A stretch of DNA of 64,000 nucleotides from Planctomycetota bacterium (GTDB lineage Bacteria; Planctomycetota; PLA2): positions 85,676 to 149,675 of the forward strand of contig JAJFFH010000029.1 of the NCBI GenBank assembly GCA_021776735.1. Reading direction: 5' to 3'. This document shows positions 48,363-57,236 of the stretch, in pieces. The position numbers and the translations under genes were made by a program. The notes below the pieces were generated by a model, which had not been told where the DNA came from, ran no database searches, and saw nothing but the letters and a program-made list of their open reading frames with translations. Position 1 is the first letter of the stretch. The number at the start of each line of letters is the position of its first letter.

Positions 48363-50359
48363 GAGCTTCTCCTGAACGCGGCGCCCACGACGATCAGAAC
48401 TGCGGCCAGCAGCAGCGTGATCGCCGCCTGCGGCCGGGCGCGGGCGGCGGGCGCCTCGGGCGAATGGTAGAGCTTACCGCCCGACGCACGGGCAATCGCG
48501 GCGGCGAGAGCCTCGTTGGGCCCCGTGCCGTCGAGTTCACTCGAACCGGCGGCCGGAGCAAGGACGGCCGCCGGCCCCACCCGCACCACCACGGGTTCCG
48601 GCGGGGCCGGATCGAGGACCGCTTCGGCGTGGTCCGGCGTCACGAGGCGCAGCGTGAGGGGTCGGTCACCGACCAGAACGCGCGTTTCGCCCGCCGCCGC
48701 ACCAATGCCGTACACGTCGATCCGCAGCGCACGCCCCTCGCGCCGTGTCCGGATCCGAACCCCGCCGTTCTCCCGCACGCACGCGCGCAGCAGCGCCGCA
48801 GGATCGCCGCCCGTCGCCGCGACCACGACCTTCCCGCCGCGCCGTTCCGCGCCGAGCAGCGGGATGTCGCCGGCGGCCAGCGCGACGGCCTCTCCGCGCC
48901 CCTTCGCGTAGAGCCGGGAAAAGCCACCGGGGAACCGCCCCGCCGGGGGCACGGCGCCTGCCAACCAATCCGGAATCTCGCCCTGCTCGGCGACGACCCC
49001 GTCGCCCTTCACGCGCTCGGTGGCCAGATCCTCGAGCTGGCGCAATTCCGCGGCCAGATCGCTGCCCGCGTCTAGAGCGCGCGGAAACAGACGGTGGGCC
49101 AAGGGGGGCGCGGGGGCCTTCACGAAAAGCGCGACGCGCGTCGCGCCCACCAGCGGAACCAGCGCCGCCGGGATATCAGGGGCGTCCTTCCACTCTCCGT
49201 CGGTGACAACAAAAAGGCGGCGCGTGCGCACGGACCCCGCTTCGCGAAACAGGCGCGCGGCGGCCTTGAGCGCCGGCACCAAGTAGGTGGCCCCCTGCGG
49301 CCGCGGCGAAAAGTCCCAGTCGGCGGTGCGGACCTCGGTCCAGGTGTACACCGAGCGAACGTCGTCGTTGAACACGACGGCGGCAACTCGATCGTCGGGA
49401 GCCATGGCCAGCAGAAGCTGTCGGACGCCGTCCACCAACGCCTTCTTGCGGGGGGTCATGCTGCCGGAGAAATCGAGCAATACGACCGTGGCGCGACCGC
49501 CGGGCGGGCGGTCGGTCAGCGGTAGAACGGAGTCGAGCGGATCGCCCGCGTAACCGGCGCCACCCAGGACGACGAGTCCGGTGCCGACGCGGACCGCATC
49601 GAGAAGCGCGCGCTGCTGGCCGGCTGTCGGCGGCTTATCGAGCAGGACCGCGTCGTACGCCGTGGGATCCGAAATCCTCTTCCGCACCGTCACATCGAGG
49701 TCGGGGGCCGCCACCGGACCGGCCAGCGACAAGATCCGCGGCCGCGTCCCCACGACGGCAACCGCCTCCCGCGCGTCATTCGCGGGCGCCCCGGCCTGGC
49801 CCACGAGCTCCGCGCGGTAGCGAACGACGCCATCGGTATCGACGCGGTCCGGAACCCGGATTCGGCGGCTCTGGCCCGATGCCAGCACGACGCGCCGCAC
49901 ACCGCCGACCTCCGCTCCGTCGCGGAGCAGACGCACCCCGATCTCAACGGGATCCGCCCCCAAGACCCGCGTGCGACGAAGTTCGATCTCCACGGCAAAG
50001 TCGGCTCCAGGCGGAATCCGGCGCGGAACGGCGAGGTCTTTCACACCGATGTCGTCGCGCCGGGGGCACAAAACGACATCCACCCGCAAGTCGGGCGGGA
50101 CGGCAACCAGGCCGTCCGGATCGCACCCGTCCGTATACAGCACGACGTGCCGGGACCCGGCCTGGCGCGCCCAGGCGAGGGCGGCTCCGAGTCGGCTGTC
50201 CCGGATTTGAGTCCCGGCGACATCGGGCGCAGCACACGAGTCGGACCGGTCCACGATCACATGCGGATTCTCCCGACCCCAGCGCGGACCCCAATTCATG
50301 GCCCCCCCCAAGGTCAAAATAAGGGCCGCTGTGATCGGAAGAACGAAAACCCGCTTCAT
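48359..50359 (-). CDS. VWA-domain membrane protein
   Basis: The 666-residue protein has an N-terminal signal or anchor (MKRVFVLPITAALILTLGGA), a first half with a glutamine-amidotransferase-like part (LLDKPPTAGQQRALLDAVRVGTGLVVLGG), a von Willebrand A domain with MIDAS DFSGSM (about residue 296) and DGEW, and a C-terminal helix (AITLLLAAVLIVVGAAF). The architecture resembles the large membrane VWA proteins of planctomycetes and Bat-like systems. It binds metal and probably a protein partner. It heads a three-gene run with two lipoproteins. Confidence 0.85.
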   Translation of the reverse strand: MKRVFVLPITAALILTLGGAMNWGPRWGRENPHVIVDRSDSCAAPDVAGTQIRDSRLGAALAWARQAGSRHVVLYTDGCDPDGLVAVPPDLRVDVVLCPRRDDIGVKDLAVPRRIPPGADFAVEIELRRTRVLGADPVEIGVRLLRDGAEVGGVRRVVLASGQSRRIRVPDRVDTDGVVRYRAELVGQAGAPANDAREAVAVVGTRPRILSLAGPVAAPDLDVTVRKRISDPTAYDAVLLDKPPTAGQQRALLDAVRVGTGLVVLGGAGYAGDPLDSVLPLTDRPPGGRATVVLLDFSGSMTPRKKALVDGVRQLLLAMAPDDRVAAVVFNDDVRSVYTWTEVRTADWDFSPRPQGATYLVPALKAAARLFREAGSVRTRRLFVVTDGEWKDAPDIPAALVPLVGATRVALFVKAPAPPLAHRLFPRALDAGSDLAAELRQLEDLATERVKGDGVVAEQGEIPDWLAGAVPPAGRFPGGFSRLYAKGRGEAVALAAGDIPLLGAERRGGKVVVAATGGDPAALLRACVRENGGVRIRTRREGRALRIDVYGIGAAAGETRVLVGDRPLTLRLVTPDHAEAVLDPAPPEPVVVRVGPAAVLAPAAGSSELDGTGPNEALAAAIARASGGKLYHSPEAPAARARPQAAITLLLAAVLIVVGAAFRRSS

Positions 50360-50464
50360 TGACGGACTTTCCGACCGCTGCTAGTCTCAAAAATGCGGCA
50401 GCGCGCCGCGCGAAGTTTCGTTACGAGTGTGTGGCGATCAGCCGCATGTTGGAAGGAGTCGCCT

Positions 50465-50734
50465 GTGACCAAGACCGAACTCGTCGAGCACGTCGCTCGC
50501 GAACTTGAGCTTTCCCGGGTTGATTCACAAAAGATGGTCGAGACCGTCTTTGGCAAGATCACGGAAGGACTCCAGAACGACGGCAAAGTCCAGATCCAGG
50601 GCTTCGGCACGTTCCTGCGCAAGGACCGCAAGGCCCGGATGGGGATCAACCCCCAGACGAAGCAGCCGATGCAGATTCCGGCGAGTCGAACCGTGGGGTT
50701 CAAGCCGGGCCAGGATCTCAAGAGCAAGATCTGA
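50465..50734 (+). CDS. HU/IHF-family DNA-binding protein
   Basis: The GTG at 50465 follows GGAAGGAGT. The 89-residue protein (VTKTELVEHVARELELSR) has the HU helical base and beta-arm region (QIQGFGTFLRKDRKARMGINPQTKQPMQIPASRTVGFKPG), including the intercalating-proline region. It would bend DNA and compact the nucleoid. The 3' end overlaps the convergent mnmA gene by 17 nt. The ORF track start at 50393 is too early. Confidence 0.95.
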   Translation: MTKTELVEHVARELELSRVDSQKMVETVFGKITEGLQNDGKVQIQGFGTFLRKDRKARMGINPQTKQPMQIPASRTVGFKPGQDLKSKI

Positions 50735-51788
50735 TCCGCCCTCCCCCCAACACGACGTCACCGTCGTAAAAAACCGCAGCCTGACCCGGCGTCACGGGCC
50801 AGGCAGCCTCGTCGAATGAAACCGCGGCCGTGCCGTCGTGTTGGTTGTGAATTTGTGCCCAAGCCGGCCGGGCGCGGTAGCGCAGCATGACTTCGGCGCG
50901 AATCGGTTCGCACGGCGGCTCGATCGCCGTCCAGACGATGTCGTGGACCGCCATCGTCATCACCCCCAGCGACGCCCGCGGCGCCACCACCACGCGCCGG
51001 GTCGCCGACTCAAGACGGACGACGTAAAGCGGTTCTTGGGCGGCCAGGCCCAGACCGCGGCGCTGGCCGACGGTAAACGCGCCAACTCCCTCGTGCCAGC
51101 CCAGCACGCGGCCGGTTTCGTCCACGATCTCGCCGGGGGTAAACGCATCCGGACGCCGCTCCCGCACCAGATCCCGGTAGTCACCGGTCGGCACGAAGCA
51201 GATTTCCTGACTTTCGGGCTTGTCCGCCACCGAAAAACCCGCTGCGCGCGCCCGCGCGCGAACATCGGCTTTCACGAGATCGCCGAGCGGAAAGCGGGCC
51301 GCTTCGATCTCGTCCTGGGTGAGGCCGAACAGGACATAGGACTGGTCCTTGTCGCGATCCCGCGCCTTGGCGATCGCCCACCGGCCGCGATAACGGACCC
51401 GGCGGGCGTAATGGCCCGTGGCCACGGCGGTGGCGCCAAGACCCCGCGCGCGCTTGAGCAACGCGCCGAATTTGACGTCCGTATTGCAGGCGATGCACGG
51501 ATTCGGAGTCTCTCCGGCAGCGTATGCATCGGCAAACCCGTCGATGATCCGGGCGAAGTCCCGTTCCGCGTTCTGGACGTAGTACGGGATCGACAGCCGG
51601 CCACAGACCCGCCGGGCGTCGGCCGCCTCGTCCGTCCCGCAGCAACGCGGTCGGGCACCGGGTGCAGTCGGCCCCGCCGTCACCCCGGTACGGAGGTGGA
51701 TTCCGATCGGTTCGTGGCCCTCTTGGACCAGGAGGAGGGCGGCAACGCAGGAATCGACGCCGCCCGACATCGCTACAAAGAGCTTCAT
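50718..51788 (-). CDS. mnmA: tRNA-specific 2-thiouridylase
   Basis: The 356-residue protein has the PP-loop MSGGVDSCVAALLL, the first catalytic Cys in PNPCIACNTDVKFG, DQSYVLFGL, the second Cys in ESQEICFVPTGDYRDL, and GQRRGLGL. MnmA thiolates U34 of tRNA-Lys, -Glu and -Gln using a sulfur relay. An extra Cys pair (RCCGTDE) near residue 48 is present, as in some bacterial forms. It is divergent from yajC. Confidence 0.96.
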   Translation of the reverse strand: MKLFVAMSGGVDSCVAALLLVQEGHEPIGIHLRTGVTAGPTAPGARPRCCGTDEAADARRVCGRLSIPYYVQNAERDFARIIDGFADAYAAGETPNPCIACNTDVKFGALLKRARGLGATAVATGHYARRVRYRGRWAIAKARDRDKDQSYVLFGLTQDEIEAARFPLGDLVKADVRARARAAGFSVADKPESQEICFVPTGDYRDLVRERRPDAFTPGEIVDETGRVLGWHEGVGAFTVGQRRGLGLAAQEPLYVVRLESATRRVVVAPRASLGVMTMAVHDIVWTAIEPPCEPIRAEVMLRYRARPAWAQIHNQHDGTAAVSFDEAAWPVTPGQAAVFYDGDVVLGGGRIRSCS

Positions 51789-51848
51789 GTGGCGAACGTC
51801 CCATTATAATCCCCGGTTTCGCCTCTTCAGCTCCCAGGCAAACTCTCC

Positions 51849-52226
51849 ATGCAATTGCTCGCTTTCCTGCTCGCCCTCCCGCCCGCCGATACCCCCGCGC
51901 CCGATGGCGGCGGAGGCGGCGGCGGCGGGCTCGGCTCCATGATGCCGATCATCCTGATCTTTTTGGTCGTGATGGTCTTGACCACCGTGCTCGGCGGTAA
52001 GAAGGATCGGGCGCGACAAAAGCGGCTCCAGGATGTCAAGAAGCACGACCGCATTATCACCACGGGCGGCATGCTCGGCACGGTCGTGAACCTGGACGAA
52101 AAAAACGTCACCCTCGAAATCGCCCGGGACGTGCGCGTGAAGTTCCGCCGTTCCTCAATCTTCGATTACGAAAAGACCGACCCAAAGCCGGCCCAAGAAG
52201 GCACCAAGGCAGCCGCCAAGAGCTGA
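51849..52226 (+). CDS. yajC: Preprotein translocase subunit YajC
   Basis: The 125-residue protein has a Gly-rich N-terminus, one membrane helix (MMPIILIFLVVMVLTTVLGG), then KKDRARQKRLQDVKKHDRIITTGGMLGTVVNLDEKNVTLEIA, the YajC signature. It joins the SecDF-YajC subcomplex that helps the Sec channel. secDF follows about 750 nt downstream on the same strand, with poorly defined ORFs in between. Confidence 0.95.
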   Translation: MQLLAFLLALPPADTPAPDGGGGGGGGLGSMMPIILIFLVVMVLTTVLGGKKDRARQKRLQDVKKHDRIITTGGMLGTVVNLDEKNVTLEIARDVRVKFRRSSIFDYEKTDPKPAQEGTKAAAKS

Positions 52227-52243
52227 CCGGTAGAGTTCATCCG

Positions 52244-52792
52244 ATGACAGCCCGGTGGTTGCTTCTCGGTTTGCTCGGCGCGCACCTCGCGTTGGCGCCC
52301 GCGCTGCGAATCACTGTCGAGATCGAGCGTCGCCCGACTGACGCGACCGCCGCGCCGACCGCGGGCCAAGGTGCCGAAACCGACACGCCGGTCGGATCGG
52401 AGAACCGACAGACCGCCCCGAACCAAAAAGAAAACGCACCGCAATACGTCGCCGTCCTTCGCGTCGTCATGAAGCCGGTCGCCCGGCGCAGTCGGCTCCA
52501 CGAGTGGGAGTTCGATGCCGGGTGGGATGGCGAAACGGACGACGACGACGACTTCACGCGCGATGTCGCCCAAAGCGCTGATTCGATCGGGCCCGGTGGC
52601 CCCGCGGGCCGCGACTCGTGGGCGGCGATCCGGTTCCAGCGCTGTTCGCCTTGGCGGGTTGCGACACCGACAAGAACAAATCACGACTGCGCCTCGCGCG
52701 CCGTCTACCCGGCAGGGCGCACTCTTGGCCGCACTCTTGTGTGCGCCGGTCTCCTCGACTTGCCGCCCCCGGCAACGCCCGGCTCGGTCTAA
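52244..52792 (+). CDS. Hypothetical exported protein between yajC and secDF
   Basis: The 182-residue frame starts MTARWLLLGLLGAHLALAPALRITVEIERRP, a plausible signal peptide, and stays acidic to about residue 125 (GETDDDDDFTRD). Its tail is less protein-like and overlaps another frame. I recognise no family. It may be intact, or a gene whose 3' part continues in the frame ending at 52988 after a frameshift. Confidence 0.4.
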   Translation: MTARWLLLGLLGAHLALAPALRITVEIERRPTDATAAPTAGQGAETDTPVGSENRQTAPNQKENAPQYVAVLRVVMKPVARRSRLHEWEFDAGWDGETDDDDDFTRDVAQSADSIGPGGPAGRDSWAAIRFQRCSPWRVATPTRTNHDCASRAVYPAGRTLGRTLVCAGLLDLPPPATPGSV

Positions 52793-52988
52793 GAAACCGC
52801 CCGGCCTGACTGTGCGCTTGGAACTCGAGCGCTGGCCACGCCTTCGGAGAATGCTCGCCGAACTCTCGGTTCGAGAACTCCCGGCTTCCTGGAACGAGCC
52901 TGCTGATCCCGACCGGTTGGAGCCGACGCGTGCCGGCACCGGTCCCGGATCGCTCCACGGCAGGAAAAGGCAACAAAACGATGATTAA
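52659..52988 (+). CDS. Possible small exported protein coupled to secDF
   Basis: A TTG-initiated frame (109 residues) contains a signal-like stretch (GALLAALLCAPVSSTC), then GLTVRLELERWPRLRRMLAELSVRELPASW, and overlaps the secDF start by 8 nt. GLTVRLELERWP is faintly similar to ALRITVEIERRP of the preceding ORF, which would fit a tandem pair. Support is limited to these observations. Confidence 0.3.
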   Translation: MRHRQEQITTAPRAPSTRQGALLAALLCAPVSSTCRPRQRPARSKKPPGLTVRLELERWPRLRRMLAELSVRELPASWNEPADPDRLEPTRAGTGPGSLHGRKRQQNDD

Positions 52989-55900
52989 GAATCTAGGTAG
53001 CCGCTTCACGCTGATCGCGTTCGTGGTGCTCTTCGCCGGGTACTTCGCGATGCGCGGCCTGAACGGCGGACTCGAGCTCGGCGTCGACCTCAAGGGCGGC
53101 TCTGAACTCCTCTTCAAGTTCGAACTGAAAGAAACGGACGCCAAGGGCGACCTGCTAGCGACGGCGCTCCGCGTCATCCAGCAACGTGTCGATGCGTACG
53201 GCCTGAAAGACGTCACGTTGCAGCCCATCGGCGACGACCGCTTCTCCGTTCAGATCAGCGCGAAGGACGCGGAACAGGTCAACGCGGTCAAGGATCTCGT
53301 CACCGATCTCGGTCTCCTCGAGTTTCATCTCACGCTGGAACCGACTGAAAGCGCGAACTACGACGCCTACTGGACGCTCTACCAGGACGACCTCAAGAAA
53401 AAAAACGTCACCAGGGAAGACGCGCGGACGATCACCGCCGAGGAACTCAAGGCCGAAGACCGCGACCGGTACTCGTTTGGGCTCCGGTGGTACGAGCTTT
53501 CGGACCGCGCAAAAAAAGAGGGCCACTGGAAGAGTCCGCAAGTCAAGCGGACGCCCTGGACTGCCGGGAAATGGCAACCCTGGGTTCTGGTCCGCATGGA
53601 CCAATTCGGCGTGACCGGCAAGTCGCTCGACAACGTGCTGTTCCTGCCGGACCAGCAAAAGGTCGGCGGGGGCTGGAAGGTCAGTTTCCGCGTGAACAAA
53701 CTTGACCAAAAGAACATGGGGGCGCTCACGAAGACCGAGGGCACGCACATGGCCATCACGCTCAACGGCCAGGTGGACTCGGCCCCGGTGCTGAACAGCC
53801 AGCTCACCTCCAACGGCGAGATCAGCGGAAGCTTTGACGAAAACGAAGCGCGTTCGCTGGCCGCAGTTCTCCAATCGGGCGCGCTCAAGAAAAAGCCCAC
53901 GCTGATCTCGGAGCGCACGATCGCTCCCGACCTCGCCGGCGACGCCCGCCAGCGGGGCATCCTGTCCACGCTGGTCGGCTTCCTGATCGTCCTCCTGATG
54001 ATGGTCTACATGTACCGGGGGCCGGGACTGCTCGCGAACCTCGCGCTGGTCCTCAACCTCGTGCTGCTGGTCGGAGTCCTGACCTGGTTCGGCGCGACAC
54101 TGACCCTGCCCGGCATCGCCGGTGTCGTCTTGACGGTCGGCATGGCGGTCGACGCGAACATCCTCGTGTTCGAACGGATCAAGGAGGAGAAAGCGAAGGG
54201 CCGCACCACCGTGCAGGCGATCCGCACGGGTTACGACCGCGCCCTCGTCACGATTATCGACGCCAACCTCACGACGCTCATCACCGCGTACTTCCTGTTC
54301 CAGATCGGTTCGGGCCCGGTACGGGGATTCGGCATCACACTCGCCATCGGCATTATCGCGTCGATGTTCACCGCCCTGTACGTAACCCGCACAGTGTTCG
54401 CCTGGTGCATCAAGAAGGGCATCGTGACCGAGGCGCGCATGCGCGGCGAGTTCACGCCTCGCAACATCGACTGGACCGGCAAGATGCGTACCACGGTAAC
54501 CGCGTCGGCGATCGCCATGGCGCTCGGCGTCGTCCTGTGGGAGGCCGTGCCCGAAAAGGCCAAGTACGACCTCGACTTCACCAAGGGTTCGAAGCTCATC
54601 ATGCGCTTCGCGGAGGATCAGACACTTGACTCCGTGCGCGGGGCCATCGAGAAGCTCGCGCTCAAGAACTCGAACTACGAGGATATCACCGCGCGCGTGT
54701 CGGCCGAGGGTATCGGCGCCGCGGTATCGGACGACAAGGGGCGCGGCTTCGAACTGCGCTCGCAAGACATCGCCACCGAAGACGACATCAACCAGTTCCG
54801 CGCGGATCTGCGCCGCGTTTTCGTGGGCCGGCTCCTACCCGGGCCGTTCAGCACGACGATCAAGGACGGCGGCGGTGGACGAGCCCTCGGCGAGGTTTAC
54901 TTCCTCAACGACCGGGTCACCACTACCGCGCTGCGGCAGGCGCTCCGCCTGTACGCCGAGGACACGGGACGACTCTCGGACCCGCGCGTCGAGGAAATCA
55001 AGACTCCGCCCCCGGGCACCAAGAAGGCGTTCCGGATCAGCGTCAAGAACTCGCCGGAAAATGCCAGCCGAATCGCGCTCAACGTGCGCAACGCGTTCAT
55101 CCGCTTCACCCTTCCGAAGGCGATCAAGGCCCTGAAGGTGCTGGAGAACGACCCGACGAAGAAGCCGTCGGAGCAGGACGCGGCCAAGGCGGACCGCGTG
55201 GCTCTTGAAAAGATCACGGACGACGTCGGCCCAACATGGTTCGCCATGGCGGACCCGTTCCCGCTTGCGGACCGGATCGATCCCAGTACCGCCAAGGAGC
55301 ACCGCGATGCCGCGGTGAAGGCCATCGCGCTGTCGATTCTCGGCATCATTCTCTACGTTGCGTTCCGCTTCCGCTCATGGTCGTTCGGGTTCGCGGCGGT
55401 TGTCGCCCTTCTTCACGACGTGCTGATCGTGCTCGGCCTCGTCGGTCTCGTCGACTGGCTCGGCCTGGTCGATGCGCGACTCAACCTCGTGACGGTCGCG
55501 GCGTTCCTGACCGTCATCGGCTACTCGATCAACGACACGATCGTCGTGTTCGACCGTATTCGAGAAAACCGCGGCGTCGGCAAGAGCCGCCTGCGCGGGA
55601 TCATCAACCGCTCCATCAACCAGACCTTCTCGCGCACGATCCGAACAACCGGCACGACGTGGGTCGTGGTTATGACGCTGCTCGTCATGAACTTCAACGC
55701 GGGATCGCCGCTGGAAGGCTTCGCCTTCATCCTGATGCTCGGCGTGCTCGTCGGCACCTACTCGTCGATCTTCATCGCCAGCCCGACACTGCTCTACATT
55801 CCGTGGCTGTGGGAGCAGAGCGGGAGTGCCGTGAAACCGTTCCTGAAGCGCTGCATCCCGTGGTGCGTCGGAACCATCGTCATGCTGCTCGCGGTGGATG

Positions 55901-56058
55901 GAATCCGCGGTACGCTGAGCAAGGCGGATCCCAGCCGGGAGATCCTAGCCGATATCCTGCTCGCGATTCCGGCCGGCGTGCTGGCCATGTTCCTGTGGAA
56001 CTTCGTCCGCTTTGTCCGGCAAGAGGAGGAGCCTCAAACCGACGCCCAGCCGGCCTAG
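52981..56058 (+). CDS. secDF: Fused SecD-SecF protein-export membrane protein
   Basis: The 1025-residue protein joins SecD (about 1-500) and SecF (about 510-1025). SecD has LGVDLKGGSELLFK, the P1 periplasmic domain and VGMAVDANILVFERIKEE. SecF has YDLDFTKGSKLIM, a large periplasmic part, and IGYSINDTIVVFDRIRENRG. About twelve membrane helices are present. It uses the proton gradient to pull proteins through SecYEG, with YajC. An ATG preceded by AGGAAAAGG was chosen. The fused form is known in several phyla. Confidence 0.97.
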   Translation: MIKNLGSRFTLIAFVVLFAGYFAMRGLNGGLELGVDLKGGSELLFKFELKETDAKGDLLATALRVIQQRVDAYGLKDVTLQPIGDDRFSVQISAKDAEQVNAVKDLVTDLGLLEFHLTLEPTESANYDAYWTLYQDDLKKKNVTREDARTITAEELKAEDRDRYSFGLRWYELSDRAKKEGHWKSPQVKRTPWTAGKWQPWVLVRMDQFGVTGKSLDNVLFLPDQQKVGGGWKVSFRVNKLDQKNMGALTKTEGTHMAITLNGQVDSAPVLNSQLTSNGEISGSFDENEARSLAAVLQSGALKKKPTLISERTIAPDLAGDARQRGILSTLVGFLIVLLMMVYMYRGPGLLANLALVLNLVLLVGVLTWFGATLTLPGIAGVVLTVGMAVDANILVFERIKEEKAKGRTTVQAIRTGYDRALVTIIDANLTTLITAYFLFQIGSGPVRGFGITLAIGIIASMFTALYVTRTVFAWCIKKGIVTEARMRGEFTPRNIDWTGKMRTTVTASAIAMALGVVLWEAVPEKAKYDLDFTKGSKLIMRFAEDQTLDSVRGAIEKLALKNSNYEDITARVSAEGIGAAVSDDKGRGFELRSQDIATEDDINQFRADLRRVFVGRLLPGPFSTTIKDGGGGRALGEVYFLNDRVTTTALRQALRLYAEDTGRLSDPRVEEIKTPPPGTKKAFRISVKNSPENASRIALNVRNAFIRFTLPKAIKALKVLENDPTKKPSEQDAAKADRVALEKITDDVGPTWFAMADPFPLADRIDPSTAKEHRDAAVKAIALSILGIILYVAFRFRSWSFGFAAVVALLHDVLIVLGLVGLVDWLGLVDARLNLVTVAAFLTVIGYSINDTIVVFDRIRENRGVGKSRLRGIINRSINQTFSRTIRTTGTTWVVVMTLLVMNFNAGSPLEGFAFILMLGVLVGTYSSIFIASPTLLYIPWLWEQSGSAVKPFLKRCIPWCVGTIVMLLAVDGIRGTLSKADPSREILADILLAIPAGVLAMFLWNFVRFVRQEEEPQTDAQPA

Positions 56059-56077
56059 CCGGCGCGGCGACACTCCG

Positions 56078-56098
56078 GGGCGCCGGCAGCCGGCGCCC
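56078..56098. terminator. GC hairpin after secDF
   Basis: GGGCGCCGG and CCGGCGCCC form a 9-bp stem with a CAG loop, 20 nt after the stop. There is no adjacent T-tract, although a run of eight T residues occurs about 50 nt later. Confidence 0.4.
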
Positions 56099-56241
56099 GC
56101 ACTCAAACGACTACGCCGTTCGTCCTCCGGGACGGGCGGCGATTTTTTTTGCCCGCAAACCAGCAAAACGAACCGCGACCGCTAGATATGGTAGGTTTAC
56201 CCTCGTATTCTTACAGTATGCTGTATGCGGAGGTCAGGTAG

Positions 56242-57129
56242 ATGGCGGACCGAGTCAAGTACTTCGTCCTCGGACTTCTCTTTCTTGTCGTCGCGGCGGT
56301 GATCGCCTACGACAGTTGGAACACGACGCCGACGGACATCCCGGACGCGGATCAGACCGCAAAACGAGACGGGTGCTCCGATCACGGCGACGGCGAGCCC
56401 ATGAACGTCCTCTCCGACGTGCCGGGTCCAGATACCGACAACCGTGATCGCCGGAATCCCGGAAGCGGTGACAGTCCGGCGTTGAACGTTGGATTGGGCG
56501 CCGACGAGGCGAAACGAGCAAGCGTAGCCAACGGCTACGGTAACGGGGACCCGCGTAACGGGGAACTGGGCGGCGGGAACCGGGGCGATCGGCGCTTTGA
56601 CGAGGGTCCGGGCTCCAACCGCGACGGCAATCGGAATCGAGCAGCCCCGATCGAACGGAATCCGGAATCGCGCACGGAGCCGAAACGCGGCGCTCGAACG
56701 GAGCCTGCTCGAAACGTGCCCGCACGCACGCACATCGTGCGGGCCAACGAGAACCTCGAAAAGATCGCGATCAAGTACTACGGCACCCGCCGCGGCGTCG
56801 CGTGGATTGTCACGGCCAACCGGCTGTCCAACCCCGACCGAATCTTCGAGAAACAAGAACTGATCATCCCGGCGCGCAAGGAACTGTCCGGAGTACCCGG
56901 CCATGCATCGCGCCGGCCCGCAGGCAAACGAGCCAAGACTGCGAAACGTTCCGGCGGAACCGCGCCGACGACCTACACCGTCAAGTCCGGCGAGGATCTC
57001 TACAAGATCTGTCGCCGTCTGTACGGGCAGGCGGGCCAAGGCGCACGCGTCTCGCGCATCATGGACCTGAACGGGCTGTACACCGCGCGCGTGAAAGCGG
57101 GCACGGTGCTACGGCTGCCCCCCCGCTAG
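56242..57129 (+). CDS. Membrane-anchored protein with two LysM domains
   Basis: The 295-residue protein has an N-terminal anchor (FVLGLLFLVVAAVIAY), a long disordered Asp/Arg/Asn/Gly-rich linker (about 30-150), and two LysM domains: THIVRANENLEKIAIKYYG...IIPAR (about 156-212) and TYTVKSGEDLYKICRRLYG...VLRLPP (about 242-294). LysM binds peptidoglycan or other GlcNAc polymers. The chain therefore links inner membrane and cell wall. No catalytic domain is present. Confidence 0.88.
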   Translation: MADRVKYFVLGLLFLVVAAVIAYDSWNTTPTDIPDADQTAKRDGCSDHGDGEPMNVLSDVPGPDTDNRDRRNPGSGDSPALNVGLGADEAKRASVANGYGNGDPRNGELGGGNRGDRRFDEGPGSNRDGNRNRAAPIERNPESRTEPKRGARTEPARNVPARTHIVRANENLEKIAIKYYGTRRGVAWIVTANRLSNPDRIFEKQELIIPARKELSGVPGHASRRPAGKRAKTAKRSGGTAPTTYTVKSGEDLYKICRRLYGQAGQGARVSRIMDLNGLYTARVKAGTVLRLPPR

Positions 57130-57159
57130 CTCGGATAACGGGACGCCTTCCTCGCTCCG

Positions 57160-57200
57160 AGTCCCCGCATGGCCGGGGACTTGGAAACATCGCCGTCCGT
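57160..57200. repeat. Hairpin plus dispersed repeat before hflX end
   Basis: AGTCCCCG, loop CATGGC, CGGGGACT (57160-57181), then an exact CATCGCCGTCCGT at 57188-57200 followed by TTGCTG. It lies between the convergent LysM and hflX genes. It has the same hairpin-then-repeat layout as 25378 and 45239, with an unrelated stem sequence. Confidence 0.75.
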
Positions 57201-57236
57201 TTGCTGCCGCCCGGTTCCGCCGCTACTTGAGCCAGA

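Noticed and set aside
52445-52457. TACGTCGCCGTCCTT as a dispersed-repeat copy
   Set aside because: Several core mismatches and no conserved flank; likely ordinary coding sequence (YVAVLR).
56212-56225. LexA-like box TACAGTATGCTGTA before the LysM gene
   Set aside because: Arms are reversed relative to CTGT...ACAG boxes, and the 14-nt palindrome alone is weak evidence.
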